Source of the DNA: Eubacteriales bacterium
Lineage (GTDB): Bacteria; Bacillota; Clostridia; Oscillospirales; Butyricicoccaceae
Reading direction: 5' to 3'
Assembly: GCA_030539335.1 (NCBI GenBank)
Contig: JAUNSG010000005.1
Span: 1 to 64,000, forward strand
Length of the DNA: 64,000 nucleotides
In this document: one piece after another, positions 17,744 through 24,985 of the stretch
How positions within the stretch are numbered: position 1 is the first letter of the stretch
Layout of the letters: each line of letters starts with the position of its first letter
Translations under genes and position numbers: made by a program
The notes under the pieces: generated by a model
Databases searched by the model: none
What the model was told of the DNA's origin: nothing
Seen by the model: only the letters and a program-made list of their open reading frames with translations

Positions 17744-17989
17744 ATGACGAACATTACCACAGGGACGATTATTCGGACGGTTGTTTTGCTGATTGCGTTG
17801 CTCAATCAGCTGCTTACGGCCACCGGACATGCTGTCCTGCCGATTGAGGATGAGCAGGTTGCAGAGATTATCAGCACAGGCGCGACAATCATTACCGCGA
17901 TGATGGCGTGGTGGAAGAATAATTCGTTCACCGAAGAAGCGATTACCGCAGATGAAATGATGAATACGCTTAAGAAACAGAGGGATTAA
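17744..17989 (+). CDS. Phage holin (SPP1 family-like)
   Basis: This 81-residue protein has two membrane segments (IIRTVVLLIALLNQLLTA and IISTGATIITAMMAWW) and a charged tail (KNNSFTEEAITADEMMNTLKKQRD). This matches the SPP1-type holin pattern, with the conserved NQLL and WWKNN signatures. Holins make the lesions in the membrane that release lysins. It lies 2 bases before the GH25 lysin. Confidence 0.85.
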   Translation: MTNITTGTIIRTVVLLIALLNQLLTATGHAVLPIEDEQVAEIISTGATIITAMMAWWKNNSFTEEAITADEMMNTLKKQRD

Positions 17990-17991
17990 CC

Positions 17992-18876
17992 ATGACTACA
18001 TACAAAGGCATCGACGTTAGCCATCACAACGGCACGATTAACTGGTCGAAAGTCAAAGCAGCTGGTATTAAGTTTGCGATCGTACGCGCTGGATATGGTT
18101 CTAACACAGCGGATAATCGGTTTGATGCAAATGCCAAGGGAGCCATCGCGGCTGGTATTCCTATCGGCGTCTATTGGTTCTCATATGCCCTTTCGAATTC
18201 GGATGCAAAGGCAGAGGCTAAGAAATGCCTCGAGGTTATTAAGGGCTATAAGATTGACCTCCCGGTGTTCTATGATTTTGAATACGATACCGTCTCCTAT
18301 GCAAAAAAGCACGGCGTTACACTTGGAAAGAAGCAATTCAATAGCTTTGCCACGGCGTTTTTGTCTGAAATCGAGAAGGCTGGTTACAAGGGCGGTATCT
18401 ACTACAATGTAGATTACAAACTTAATTATGTGGACAAGTCTGTGTGTGGTAAGTATGTTCAGTGGTTGGCACGATATGCATCAAAGCCCGGATACAACTG
18501 TGATATTTGGCAGTATAGTGAGTCCGGTACCGTGTCCGGTATCTCTGGAAAGGATGTTGACATGAACATTCTGTACAACGCGGACCTTTTACCAACAAGA
18601 AAACCGACCTACACTGTCGGTAAGGTATATACGACCAAGGCAAAGTTGTACATCCGAAGCAGTGCAGCGAAAGGCAACAATGTCAAGAAAAAGAGTTCTG
18701 TCACGGCGGACGCAAAAAAGAATTGTTGTCTTGGAATTAAAGCACGATTGAAGATGGGGACAAGGGTCACATGCAAAGAGGTCAAGATCGGCTCGGATGG
18801 CAGTGTGTTTGCCAAGATTCCGTCTGGCTGGATTCTGGCTTGGAATGCAAGGACGAAGCGCACGAATTTAGGATAG
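17992..18876 (+). CDS. GH25-type endolysin (lysozyme) with SH3-like tail
   Basis: This 294-residue endolysin cleaves the glycan backbone. The GH25 catalytic domain (1-200) has GIDVSHHNG at the N-terminus (Asp8) and FYDFEYD with D95 and E97, the expected catalytic acidic residues. The C-terminus from about 205 is SH3-like (YTTKAKLYIRSSAAKGN). No signal peptide is present, so it depends on the holin. It lies next to a second, unrelated lysin. Confidence 0.9.
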   Translation: MTTYKGIDVSHHNGTINWSKVKAAGIKFAIVRAGYGSNTADNRFDANAKGAIAAGIPIGVYWFSYALSNSDAKAEAKKCLEVIKGYKIDLPVFYDFEYDTVSYAKKHGVTLGKKQFNSFATAFLSEIEKAGYKGGIYYNVDYKLNYVDKSVCGKYVQWLARYASKPGYNCDIWQYSESGTVSGISGKDVDMNILYNADLLPTRKPTYTVGKVYTTKAKLYIRSSAAKGNNVKKKSSVTADAKKNCCLGIKARLKMGTRVTCKEVKIGSDGSVFAKIPSGWILAWNARTKRTNLG

Positions 18877-18887
18877 GGGGACAGGCT

Positions 18888-19784
18888 ATGTACGATCTTC
18901 AAACCAACTACCCGGGAGTTGCGTACCGAGATAAGAACGGCAAGCCTGCCGGCGCAACCATTGCCTCCGGCGGCTGCTGTCCGACCAGTGTCGGAAACAT
19001 TCTGCGCAACCTGTGCGGAATTTCGGACGCGACGACGCGCAATGTGTGCGCGCTGGCGACAAGCTCCGGCGCACGGTATAACGGCGGTACAGATCCGTCT
19101 ATTCTGCTCGAAGCAGCACAGAAGAAGTGGGGCGGCTTCGAGTATGAATACACGACGTCGGATACAAAGATGCGGGCGCACATCAAGGCAGGCGGCATGG
19201 CCTTGGCGCACACACCGGGCAACACCGGCGGCGCGACAGCGTTATTTTCGAAGAGCGGTCACTTCATTGCCATGATTGGCGTAGACGGAAGCAAAGTGAT
19301 CGTTTTTGACCCGTATTACTATCCTGGCAAATGGACCGAAAACAGCGTCCGTAAGGCGAATGTCACCACGGCCAGTGTCAAGGGCAAGGTCAACGCGAAA
19401 TACGCGGCGGTTGCGCGGGCGTGTGACTATTACTATTTGATTTCGAAAGTCGAACCGACGGTGACCACGACGGCCAAAGTTAACGCAAGAGCGGGCGCTG
19501 GAATTACGAAGCGCAAGCTCGGTACGATTGACAAGGGTGTGAACTTGATCGTGATGGGTGAGACAACGAATTGGATCAAGACGTCCGTCTGGATTGTGAG
19601 GAAGTATTGTACGATCAAAGACAATAAGGCCACGCTGACCGCAAATGCAAACGCCCGCGCGGCGAATGCTACGGCCAGCGATAAGCTGGGTACGCTGACC
19701 AAGGGCGCGAGCCTGACGGTGCTGGAGATGACCGACAATTGGGTGCGTGTCCCAGTTTGGGTGGCGAAGAAGTATACGAAGTAA
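18888..19784 (+). CDS. C39-like cysteine peptidase lysin with two SH3-like repeats
   Basis: This 298-residue protein begins at ATG 18888 with AGGGGG before it; an in-frame ATG at 18771 lies in the GH25 gene. The papain-fold (C39-like) domain has GGCCPTS with the likely nucleophile Cys30, H125 (SGHFIAMIG) and D141 (FDPYYYPGKW). Two SH3b-like modules follow (TTAKVNARAGAGITKRK and TANANARAANATASDK). The second lysin probably cuts peptide cross-links or acts on another substrate. Confidence 0.83.
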   Translation: MYDLQTNYPGVAYRDKNGKPAGATIASGGCCPTSVGNILRNLCGISDATTRNVCALATSSGARYNGGTDPSILLEAAQKKWGGFEYEYTTSDTKMRAHIKAGGMALAHTPGNTGGATALFSKSGHFIAMIGVDGSKVIVFDPYYYPGKWTENSVRKANVTTASVKGKVNAKYAAVARACDYYYLISKVEPTVTTTAKVNARAGAGITKRKLGTIDKGVNLIVMGETTNWIKTSVWIVRKYCTIKDNKATLTANANARAANATASDKLGTLTKGASLTVLEMTDNWVRVPVWVAKKYTK

Positions 19785-19810
19785 ATAGCAAAAATAATAT
19801 AAACCCATAG

Positions 19811-19855
19811 AAACCCGGGAGCGAAGCTGCGATAGGCTTTGTTCCCGGGTTTTTG
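19811..19855 (+). terminator. Strong terminator at the end of the prophage lysis genes
   Basis: AACCCGGGA at 19812-19820 pairs with TCCCGGGTT at 19843-19851, followed by a T-run. It ends the late operon of the prophage. Confidence 0.88.
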
Positions 19856-19894
19856 TTTTTGTGTAATTTCGTCGAGAGTATACTACAGATTTTC

Positions 19895-19923
19895 TTGTTC
19901 TTAAAGTAAATAAATGGTATGAT
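19895..19923 (+). promoter_or_regulatory. Predicted promoter of the secreted Fn3 gene
   Basis: The promoter has TTGTTC at 19895-19900, a 17-base spacer, and TATGAT at 19918-19923 preceded by TGG (extended -10-like). It stands 50 bases before the ATG at 19973, beyond the lysis terminator. The gene thus has its own promoter. Confidence 0.65.
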
Positions 19924-19972
19924 GTTATAAAGATAAATTAAATAATATTAGGGTGGAAAAGGAGGAAGAAAT

Positions 19973-20698
19973 ATGAAAATGAAGAGAATGCTTGCTCTGT
20001 TTTTGTCCGTGGTAATTTCAATGCAGTGTAGCGCGGCGATAGCGATATCGTATGATCCAGAATTTCCAGATGAACACGGAACATACGGGACGGATTATGA
20101 CGAGGAAGATTTTGCGGAGTTTGACGTTGATAACATGGCGCAGACAGGAGGTTTTACGTTAAAGTTAGGTTCCGGATTGTCTGGACGAACCAGCACTAAC
20201 ACAGCATCTCATCGTACTTATACATACAACGGAACGGTGAGAAAACCGGCGGTAATTGTCATGGATTCCAAGGGAAAGAAGATTGCGGCGAGCAATTATA
20301 CGGTTAAATACGCATCCGGCAGAAAGAATGTTGGCAGCTATAAAGTGACGGTTATGTTCAAGGGCACGAAATACGCCGGCTCCATGAGTACAACCTTCAC
20401 GATCAACCCGAAGGCAACGACGCTCAAGAGTGTGAAGGCAGCATCCAAGGGCTTTACGGCGAAGTGGGCGAAGCAGGCAACCCAGACGACGGGTTATCAG
20501 CTCCAGTATTCCACCAACAGCAAGTTTACGGGTGCAAAGACCATAACGATTGCGAAGAACAAGACGGTATCCAAGAAGGTCACCAAGCTGACTGCGAAGA
20601 AGAAATATTATGTCCGTATTCGTACCTACAAGACAGTAAGTGGGAAGAAATATTATTCCGCGTGGTCAAAGGCCAAGGCTGTTATAACAAAGAAATAA
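19973..20698 (+). CDS. Secreted protein with C-terminal Fn3-like domain
   Basis: This 241-residue protein has a signal peptide (residues 1-25, KRMLALFLSVVISMQCSAA). A short acidic stretch and an Ig-like repeat follow (TYTYNGTVRKPAVIV, NVGSYKVTVMFKG). From about residue 150 there is an Fn3-like domain (LKSVKAASKGFTAKW, then YYVRIRTYKTVSGKKYYSAW). The protein is secreted and is not an enzyme. Its position between the phage lysins and the chromosomal tRNA, with its own promoter and terminator, makes it a candidate lysogenic-conversion (moron) gene. It could equally be host. Confidence 0.75.
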   Translation: MKMKRMLALFLSVVISMQCSAAIAISYDPEFPDEHGTYGTDYDEEDFAEFDVDNMAQTGGFTLKLGSGLSGRTSTNTASHRTYTYNGTVRKPAVIVMDSKGKKIAASNYTVKYASGRKNVGSYKVTVMFKGTKYAGSMSTTFTINPKATTLKSVKAASKGFTAKWAKQATQTTGYQLQYSTNSKFTGAKTITIAKNKTVSKKVTKLTAKKKYYVRIRTYKTVSGKKYYSAWSKAKAVITKK

Positions 20699-20714
20699 GA
20701 TCAATATAGAAAGA

Positions 20715-20768
20715 CCGCCCGTTGCAACCGACTGAAATCAGTTGTAGCGGGCGATTCTATTTTTGGGC
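20715..20768 (+). terminator. Terminator after the secreted Fn3 gene
   Basis: CGCCCG at about 20716 pairs with CGGGCG at about 20758, and the inner arms TTGCAAC and GTTGTAG pair with two mismatches. A T-rich tail follows (ATTCTATTTTT). Confidence 0.8.
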
Positions 20769-20869
20769 GAGAATTGCGTTGTATTGCGTTTGATGGATTT
20801 CTCCCGGTTACTTTACCCAAAATGCAAAAAAACAGTGCACAGATAAACGTCGTCAGTTGCAACGGCAAG

Positions 20870-20904
20870 CAAAAAGAAATCCCGGATGTCGAAACATCCG
20901 GGAT
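20870..20904 (-). terminator. Strong hairpin terminator on the minus strand near the prophage end
   Basis: ATCCCGGATGT at 20879-20889 and ACATCCGGGAT at 20894-20904 form an 11-bp stem with a 4-base loop. On the minus strand it is followed by TTTCTTTTT. No clear gene is transcribed into it from the right within the window, apart from a short unassigned transcript candidate. Confidence 0.7.
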
Positions 20905-21028
20905 AGGGGGCAACCTATTCAGTTCATAGTTCGCCTGTGCGCGTTTTGATTTTATTCTGTACATACTCGATTTTCCTGAAATCTTTCGAAGATAGACAAT
21001 ATTATACCGTGAATTGACAGGAAACGTG

Positions 21029-21047
21029 TTGCCACACATTTGCCACA
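21029..21047. repeat. Two TTGCCACA repeats (possible integrase arm-type sites)
   Basis: TTGCCACA stands at 21029-21036 and 21040-21047, an 11-base period, close to one helical turn. Such repeats are typical of integrase arm sites near attachment sites, but no integrase gene is in the window to confirm it. Confidence 0.45.
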
Positions 21048-21064
21048 TCTATCCCGATTTAACG

Positions 21065-21086
21065 CGGTTTTGAGCGCACAAAACCG
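21065..21086. repeat. Perfect 8-bp inverted repeat in the prophage-border region
   Basis: CGGTTTTG (21065-21072) and CAAAACCG (21079-21086) are exact complements with a 6-base loop. No T-run follows, so it is not a clear terminator. It may be a protein-binding site. Confidence 0.5.
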
Positions 21087-21153
21087 GATAAATCCGCAAA
21101 CAGATAATGCATGATTTCAGAACAAATTTCTTGATTAAAAACAAAATACGCAT

Positions 21154-21188
21154 AAAAAGACCGAATTCCTTGCGAATTCGGTCTTTTT
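21154..21188. terminator. Bidirectional terminator downstream of tRNA-Val
   Basis: AAAAAGACCGAATTC (21154-21168) and its exact complement (21174-21188) have a 5-base loop. A/T runs on both sides make it work in both directions. It ends the minus-strand tRNA. Confidence 0.88.
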
Positions 21189-21193
21189 GCAAC

Positions 21194-21269
21194 TGGTGGA
21201 CATTAACGGGCTCGAACCGCTGACCTTCCGCACGTCAAGCGGATGCTCTACCAACTGAGCTAAATGTCC
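21194..21269 (-). tRNA. tRNA-Val (GAC anticodon)
   Basis: The minus strand folds as a cloverleaf. The acceptor GGACATT pairs with AATGTCC, the D-arm holds AGCTCAGTTGGTAGAGC, the anticodon stem TCCGC/GCGGA carries loop TTGACGT (anticodon GAC), and the T-arm has GGTTCGAGCC. CCA is encoded (21194-21196). Its 3' end points to the prophage side, so it is a possible integration landmark. Confidence 0.92.
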
Positions 21270-21406
21270 AAATCTCTGCTGCGAGTAATAATATAACACA
21301 GACAGACAAAAATGTCAACGAAAAAGTGTGAAAAATCAGAAAAAAGATATATTGCTTCATTGGATAGAAAAATCAAGAATGCATAGCATATTTTTGGGAA
21401 AAATGG

Positions 21407-21412
21407 TATACT
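21407..21412 (+). promoter_or_regulatory. Extended -10 promoter element for the L,D-transpeptidase gene
   Basis: TGGTATACT ends at 21412, giving -10 TATACT at 21407-21412 with the TG extension. The -35 region is poor. It lies 32 bases before ATG 21444. Confidence 0.5.
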
Positions 21413-21443
21413 GAAGACAGAAAGAAGGAGCGGGGGAATTCTG

Positions 21444-22727
21444 ATGCAAAAAAAGATCGTACAGATTTTTGTCGCGGCCGTAGCGTTCTTGACCGTACTG
21501 TTGTTTCAAGCTGATTCCGCACAGGCGGCGAGCGTACATACGAATACCATGCAGGATGTGCAGCAGCTTGTTTTGGTGACGACGTCATCGAAAAAAAGCA
21601 GCTATGCAACCGTCACGGCGTATGAGCGGACGGCGGAAGGCAAATGGATCAGCAAGAAAAAAACCACGAAGGGCCGTGTCGGTTGGGCGGGTATCACGCC
21701 GATCGCTTCCCGCAGGCAAGGAACTGGGAAGACGCCGCAGGGCATTTTGAAACTGGTCCGTGCGATGGGAAATAAGGCGGACCCCGGCGCAATTTTTCCA
21801 TATACCCGGATTACAAACGCAATGTATTGGAATTTGAATAGCGGGACAAGCACGTATAATCAGTTGGTCACCAAAGATCCGAAGGGGGATCGGGAGCACC
21901 TGATTGACTATCCCAGCCAGTATGGATATCTGTTCACAACAGATTACAATGTGGAGCAGATTGCTGACAAGGGCGGAGCCATCTTTTTCCACTGCAATGG
22001 CTCCGGAGCCACGGCGGGATGTATTTCCGTGCCGACTTCCATCATGAAATGGTATGTGAAATGGCTGGATCCACAGAAAAATCCGGTTATTCTTGTGACG
22101 ACAGCAAGCGAAGTACAGAAGTATCTGGTTCCAACGACGACGATCAAGGAAGTTAAAGCTTCTTCCGCCAATTCCCTGACATTGTCCTGGAAGCAAGTGT
22201 ATGGGAGTTATCGTTATGTGGTACAGCGGGCTTCGTCCAAGGGAGGTCCGTATCAGAACGTCAAGATCCTCAAGCCTTCGGTCACAAGCTGGACGGATAC
22301 GACTGCAAACAGCAAAAAGGTATATTATTACCGGATCAAGACGTATGCTTATTTGGATGGTGCGAAAAAATATGCTGCAACCTCGCCCGCGGTGTGCAAT
22401 AAGGTCTACTATGTAACGTATAAGGCAAACGGTGGAACCGGGACCATGAAAAAGACAACCGTCCCTTATCAGTATCCGACTGCGCTGCGGAAGAACGTGT
22501 TTCAGCGCAGCGGGTATACATTCCAGGGCTGGTATGCCTATCGGGTTTCGGATAAAAAGTGGTATACGGTGGGACACGGCTGGAAAAAAGCGTCGACCAT
22601 TAAGAAACGAAAATACGAGAAATATCTGTATCCCGATCGGCAAAAGGTCTCTAAACAGACCGCAACGAACAACACAGAGATACGGATGACCGCAGTCTGG
22701 AAAAAGAAAGGGAGGACAACACCGTGA
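21444..22727 (+). CDS. Secreted L,D-transpeptidase with Fn3 and InlB/Flg_new-like repeats
   Basis: This 427-residue secreted wall enzyme has a signal peptide (1-28, FVAAVAFLTVLLFQADSAQA). The YkuD catalytic domain (about 30-215) carries the HCNGSGATAGCIS motif with His183 and Cys193, the catalytic pair for making 3-3 cross-links or attaching proteins. An Fn3-like segment follows (about 235-325). A Flg_new/InlB-like beta repeat follows (VTYKANGGTGTM, YTFQGWY). A YkuD enzyme with wall-binding add-ons fits modification of the wall. It overlaps the purine phosphorylase start (GTGA). Confidence 0.85.
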   Translation: MQKKIVQIFVAAVAFLTVLLFQADSAQAASVHTNTMQDVQQLVLVTTSSKKSSYATVTAYERTAEGKWISKKKTTKGRVGWAGITPIASRRQGTGKTPQGILKLVRAMGNKADPGAIFPYTRITNAMYWNLNSGTSTYNQLVTKDPKGDREHLIDYPSQYGYLFTTDYNVEQIADKGGAIFFHCNGSGATAGCISVPTSIMKWYVKWLDPQKNPVILVTTASEVQKYLVPTTTIKEVKASSANSLTLSWKQVYGSYRYVVQRASSKGGPYQNVKILKPSVTSWTDTTANSKKVYYYRIKTYAYLDGAKKYAATSPAVCNKVYYVTYKANGGTGTMKKTTVPYQYPTALRKNVFQRSGYTFQGWYAYRVSDKKWYTVGHGWKKASTIKKRKYEKYLYPDRQKVSKQTATNNTEIRMTAVWKKKGRTTP

Positions 22728-23557
22728 ATGCAATTTATGAAAAACTGATGCAGTGTTATGACAGCATTCGGAAACAGACGGATTTCCAACCGAAGATTGC
22801 CCTTGTTTTGGGCAGTGGATTGGGCGATTTTGCGGAGACCATTGAAGTCGCGCAAACCGTGGAATACAGCTCCATTGAAGGCTTCCCGACGTCTACGGTA
22901 CAGGGACACCGGGGACGCTATGTCTTTGGTTATGTTGATTCCGTACCGATCGTTGCGATGCAGGGCAGGGTGCATTATTATGAGGGATATTCCATGGCGG
23001 ACGTCGTTCTGCCCATCCGCCTGATGAAGCGGATGGGAGCGGAGGTTCTCATGGTGACCAATGCTTCCGGCGGCATTTGTGAGCAGTTTCAAGCGGGAGA
23101 TCTTATGCTGATTACCGACCAGATCGCCTCTTTCGTTCCATCGCCGCTGTTGGGGCCGAATATCGATGCGCTCGGTACACGTTTTCCGGATATGACGGAG
23201 GCATATGACGTGGAGCTGCGCGAGGTAATTGCACAGACGGCGGAGCGCATTGGTGTGCCGCTTCGGAAGGGAGTTTATATTCAATTCACCGGCCCGCAGT
23301 TTGAGACACCGGCAGAGATTCGCATGGCACGCGTACTGGGTGCCGATGCGGTCGGCATGAGTACCGCGTGTGAGGTTATTGCTGCACGGCACATGGGGAT
23401 GCGCGTCTGCGGGATTTCCTGTGTATCCAATCTGGCGGCAGGAATGACCGGAAAACCGCTGCTGCACGAGGAAGTACAGCAGTATGCAGACGAAGCCGCC
23501 CCGCGTTTTCAAAAGCTGGTGACGGAGTCGATCATAGAAATTAACCGGATTTTATGA
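22724..23557 (+). CDS. punA: Purine nucleoside phosphorylase (type I)
   Basis: This 277-residue enzyme splits inosine/guanosine with phosphate to a purine base and ribose-1-phosphate. It has the conserved GSGLGDF (phosphate binding), a GRVHYYEGY segment, VTNASGGI near residue 110, and TGPQFETPAEI plus AVGMSTACEVI, all classic for PNP. The start is GTG at 22724 with GGAGG at 22711-22715, overlapping the upstream stop (GTGA). Being coupled to a secreted wall enzyme is unusual and may only reflect co-transcription. A terminator follows at 23569. Confidence 0.93.
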   Translation: MNAIYEKLMQCYDSIRKQTDFQPKIALVLGSGLGDFAETIEVAQTVEYSSIEGFPTSTVQGHRGRYVFGYVDSVPIVAMQGRVHYYEGYSMADVVLPIRLMKRMGAEVLMVTNASGGICEQFQAGDLMLITDQIASFVPSPLLGPNIDALGTRFPDMTEAYDVELREVIAQTAERIGVPLRKGVYIQFTGPQFETPAEIRMARVLGADAVGMSTACEVIAARHMGMRVCGISCVSNLAAGMTGKPLLHEEVQQYADEAAPRFQKLVTESIIEINRIL

Positions 23558-23568
23558 AGAGAAAAAAG

Positions 23569-23593
23569 AAAAGCAGCCGTTTTGGCTGCTTTT
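23569..23593 (+). terminator. Terminator after purine nucleoside phosphorylase
   Basis: AAAAGCAGCC (23569-23578) pairs with GGCTGCTTTT (23584-23593). The run of T at the end is part of the stem. Confidence 0.82.
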
Positions 23594-23611
23594 CGACTCT
23601 GTAAAAGAGGG

Positions 23612-23680
23612 AGGCTCGTAATTGAAAGAAAGGAGGTAAAAACCGAACGAGGGGAAGTTCGGAGAATCAATTACGAGCCT
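23612..23680. repeat. 14-bp inverted repeat enclosing a minus-strand terminator
   Basis: AGGCTCGTAATTGA at 23612-23625 and its exact complement at 23667-23680 frame 41 bases. Inside, CCGAAC (23643-23648) and GTTCGG (23657-23662) form a stem followed by TTTTT on the minus strand, a good terminator for the minus-strand gene at 23745. AGGAGG (23631-23636) lies inside too. The exact outer repeat is more than a terminator needs; it could be a small repeat element or RNA fold. Confidence 0.6.
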
Positions 23681-23744
23681 TGGGAATGGGCATTCCTACG
23701 GGCATGTCCGCATGAGGCGAACGAGTATTTGGTTTCCAATATCC

Positions 23745-24095
23745 CTAGTCTGCGGTTGTTGCCCGACACAGTTTGGAGCGCGCCGAAGCGGCTGTTCGGA
23801 GCGTACCTGATAACTGTTCCGCCGTTTCGGGCGGTGTATTTTCTGTTAACTGATTGTTACATTCACGAGAAAGATGATCCAGTGCGTATACCATATGGAT
23901 GATCTCGTCACGGTAAAAATCGTCATGAATCTGGGACTGTACTTTGTGCTTTGCAGACACTAGCGCAGTCATGTGTTTTGAAGTTGCTGACGGATTTTCT
24001 ACCACGGCGTTTCGTTTCCTTGTCTCAAGCTGGGAGAGACAACGCACCAAGACATCAGCCTCGCTCTTTGAGAGTGGGACCTTGAGTTGAAGCAT
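23745..24095 (-). CDS. Small helical protein of unknown function
   Basis: This 116-residue protein starts at 24095 on the minus strand, with GGAGGTG 5 bases before the ATG (strong ribosome site). It contains LKVPLSKSEADVLVRCLSQLE and a charged helical middle (QIHDDFYRDEIIHMVYALDHL). No known domain is recognised. The opposite-strand reading is less likely, having only an in-terminator TTG start. A minus-strand terminator lies downstream (23638-23662). It may be a regulator or accessory protein, which is not supported further. Confidence 0.6.
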   Translation of the reverse strand: MLQLKVPLSKSEADVLVRCLSQLETRKRNAVVENPSATSKHMTALVSAKHKVQSQIHDDFYRDEIIHMVYALDHLSRECNNQLTENTPPETAEQLSGTLRTAASARSKLCRATTAD

Positions 24096-24335
24096 AAAAA
24101 CACCTCCGGTATAAAATTTTAAAAATAGAAAATAACGCAAGCTGGGCTTTAGGAAAAAGGAAAATAAAACTCAATTGCGATACTCTATTAGCTTTGATGA
24201 AATTATAGCATTTTTGAATAAAATGCGCAATAAAAAAGTAAGATGCAATATGAACAAAATTTTTGGATTGTTTTTTAGCAAATGCTCCAAATAGTAACAT
24301 GTTTGCTTTTCCTGAGACAGAAAGAGAGGAAATTT

Positions 24336-24908
24336 ATGGAGAGAAAAACGGTGTTTTTGGGAGACAGCATGACTGCCGGCTATGGTGTTTCCAGAGGGGA
24401 ATGCTGGGTAGATGGATTGCCGGAACTTGCAGTAAACCGCGGAATCAACGGAGATACGACCGCAGGAATGCTGCGGCGCTTCCGCGCCCATGTCCTTGCG
24501 GAGTTTCCCGAACGGGTTGTGATCATGGGCGGTTTGAATGACCTGGGAGAAGGACTGTCCTGGGAGATTCCGGCCGGGAACATAGCGAAAATGTGTGCGT
24601 GGGCACAGCGGGAGAAGATCCAGCCAATTATCGCAATTTGCATAGAACCGAATTATGATGAATTTCTCGCCAGCGACTGGGCATACCTGCTTCCGGGAAT
24701 CCGATCGATTCCACAGAAGCTGGCCGCGCTGAATGACTGGCTGCGCCGCTATGCGGACGAGCAGAATCTGCTCTGTCTGGATTTCGCAAAAGAGTTTCCA
24801 AGGCGGATACCGGACGAGTACTGCCGTTATTTTTTGGATGGAGAACATCCGAATCGATTTGGCCACGCGATTTTGCGTGAGATTGCGCGAGAGGCGCTGT
24901 ATTCGTAG
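24336..24908 (+). CDS. SGNH/GDSL-family hydrolase
   Basis: This 190-residue cytosolic esterase-type protein has block I GDSMTAGYG (nucleophile Ser), the GGLNDLG block III, and the DGEHPNRFGH block V with the catalytic Asp-His. The start is ATG 24336 after GAGAGGAAA. No signal peptide is seen. The substrate is unknown; GDSL enzymes act on acyl or acetyl esters. It stands alone between a minus-strand small gene and the hydrogenase operon. Confidence 0.85.
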   Translation: MERKTVFLGDSMTAGYGVSRGECWVDGLPELAVNRGINGDTTAGMLRRFRAHVLAEFPERVVIMGGLNDLGEGLSWEIPAGNIAKMCAWAQREKIQPIIAICIEPNYDEFLASDWAYLLPGIRSIPQKLAALNDWLRRYADEQNLLCLDFAKEFPRRIPDEYCRYFLDGEHPNRFGHAILREIAREALYS

Positions 24909-24914
24909 AAAAAA

Positions 24915-24955
24915 AGCATCCGGAGCCAGAGAGGGGTGTCTGGTTCCGGATGCAA
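24915..24955. terminator. Terminator between GDSL hydrolase and hydrogenase operon
   Basis: GCATCCGGA plus CCAGA (24916-24930) pairs with TCTGG plus CCGGATGC (24939-24953). A-runs on the left mean a T-run on the minus strand, making it a strong terminator for the hydrogenase operon. On the plus strand it has a weaker T tail. Confidence 0.82.
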
Positions 24956-24985
24956 TTTGTTTGGAATGATTTTTCCTCGAAGAAA

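Larger units (their letters stand above)
20699..21153. other. Gene-poor prophage-border region
   Basis: About 450 bases contain no convincing gene. They hold a terminator (20715), a minus-strand terminator hairpin (20879-20904), two TTGCCACA repeats and an 8-bp inverted repeat. A -10-like TATAAT on the minus strand (about 21001-21006 on +) could start a transcript of roughly 110 bases towards the terminator hairpin. The right prophage junction is probably here, but the core site cannot be set without the left end. Confidence 0.5.

Noticed and set aside
20701..21048. 115-codon minus-strand frame in the prophage-border region
   Set aside because: It runs through a terminator hairpin and repeats, and shows no domain or good ribosome site. 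It could be an integrase remnant, but this is not supported.
21194..21269. tRNA-Val 3' end as the attachment core
   Set aside because: Its 3' end faces the prophage, but an intact terminator and several hundred bases lie between, and the left prophage end is not in the window to test identity.
23582..23902. 106-codon plus-strand frame after punA
   Set aside because: The only start is a TTG inside the punA terminator. The minus-strand gene with a strong ribosome site fits better.
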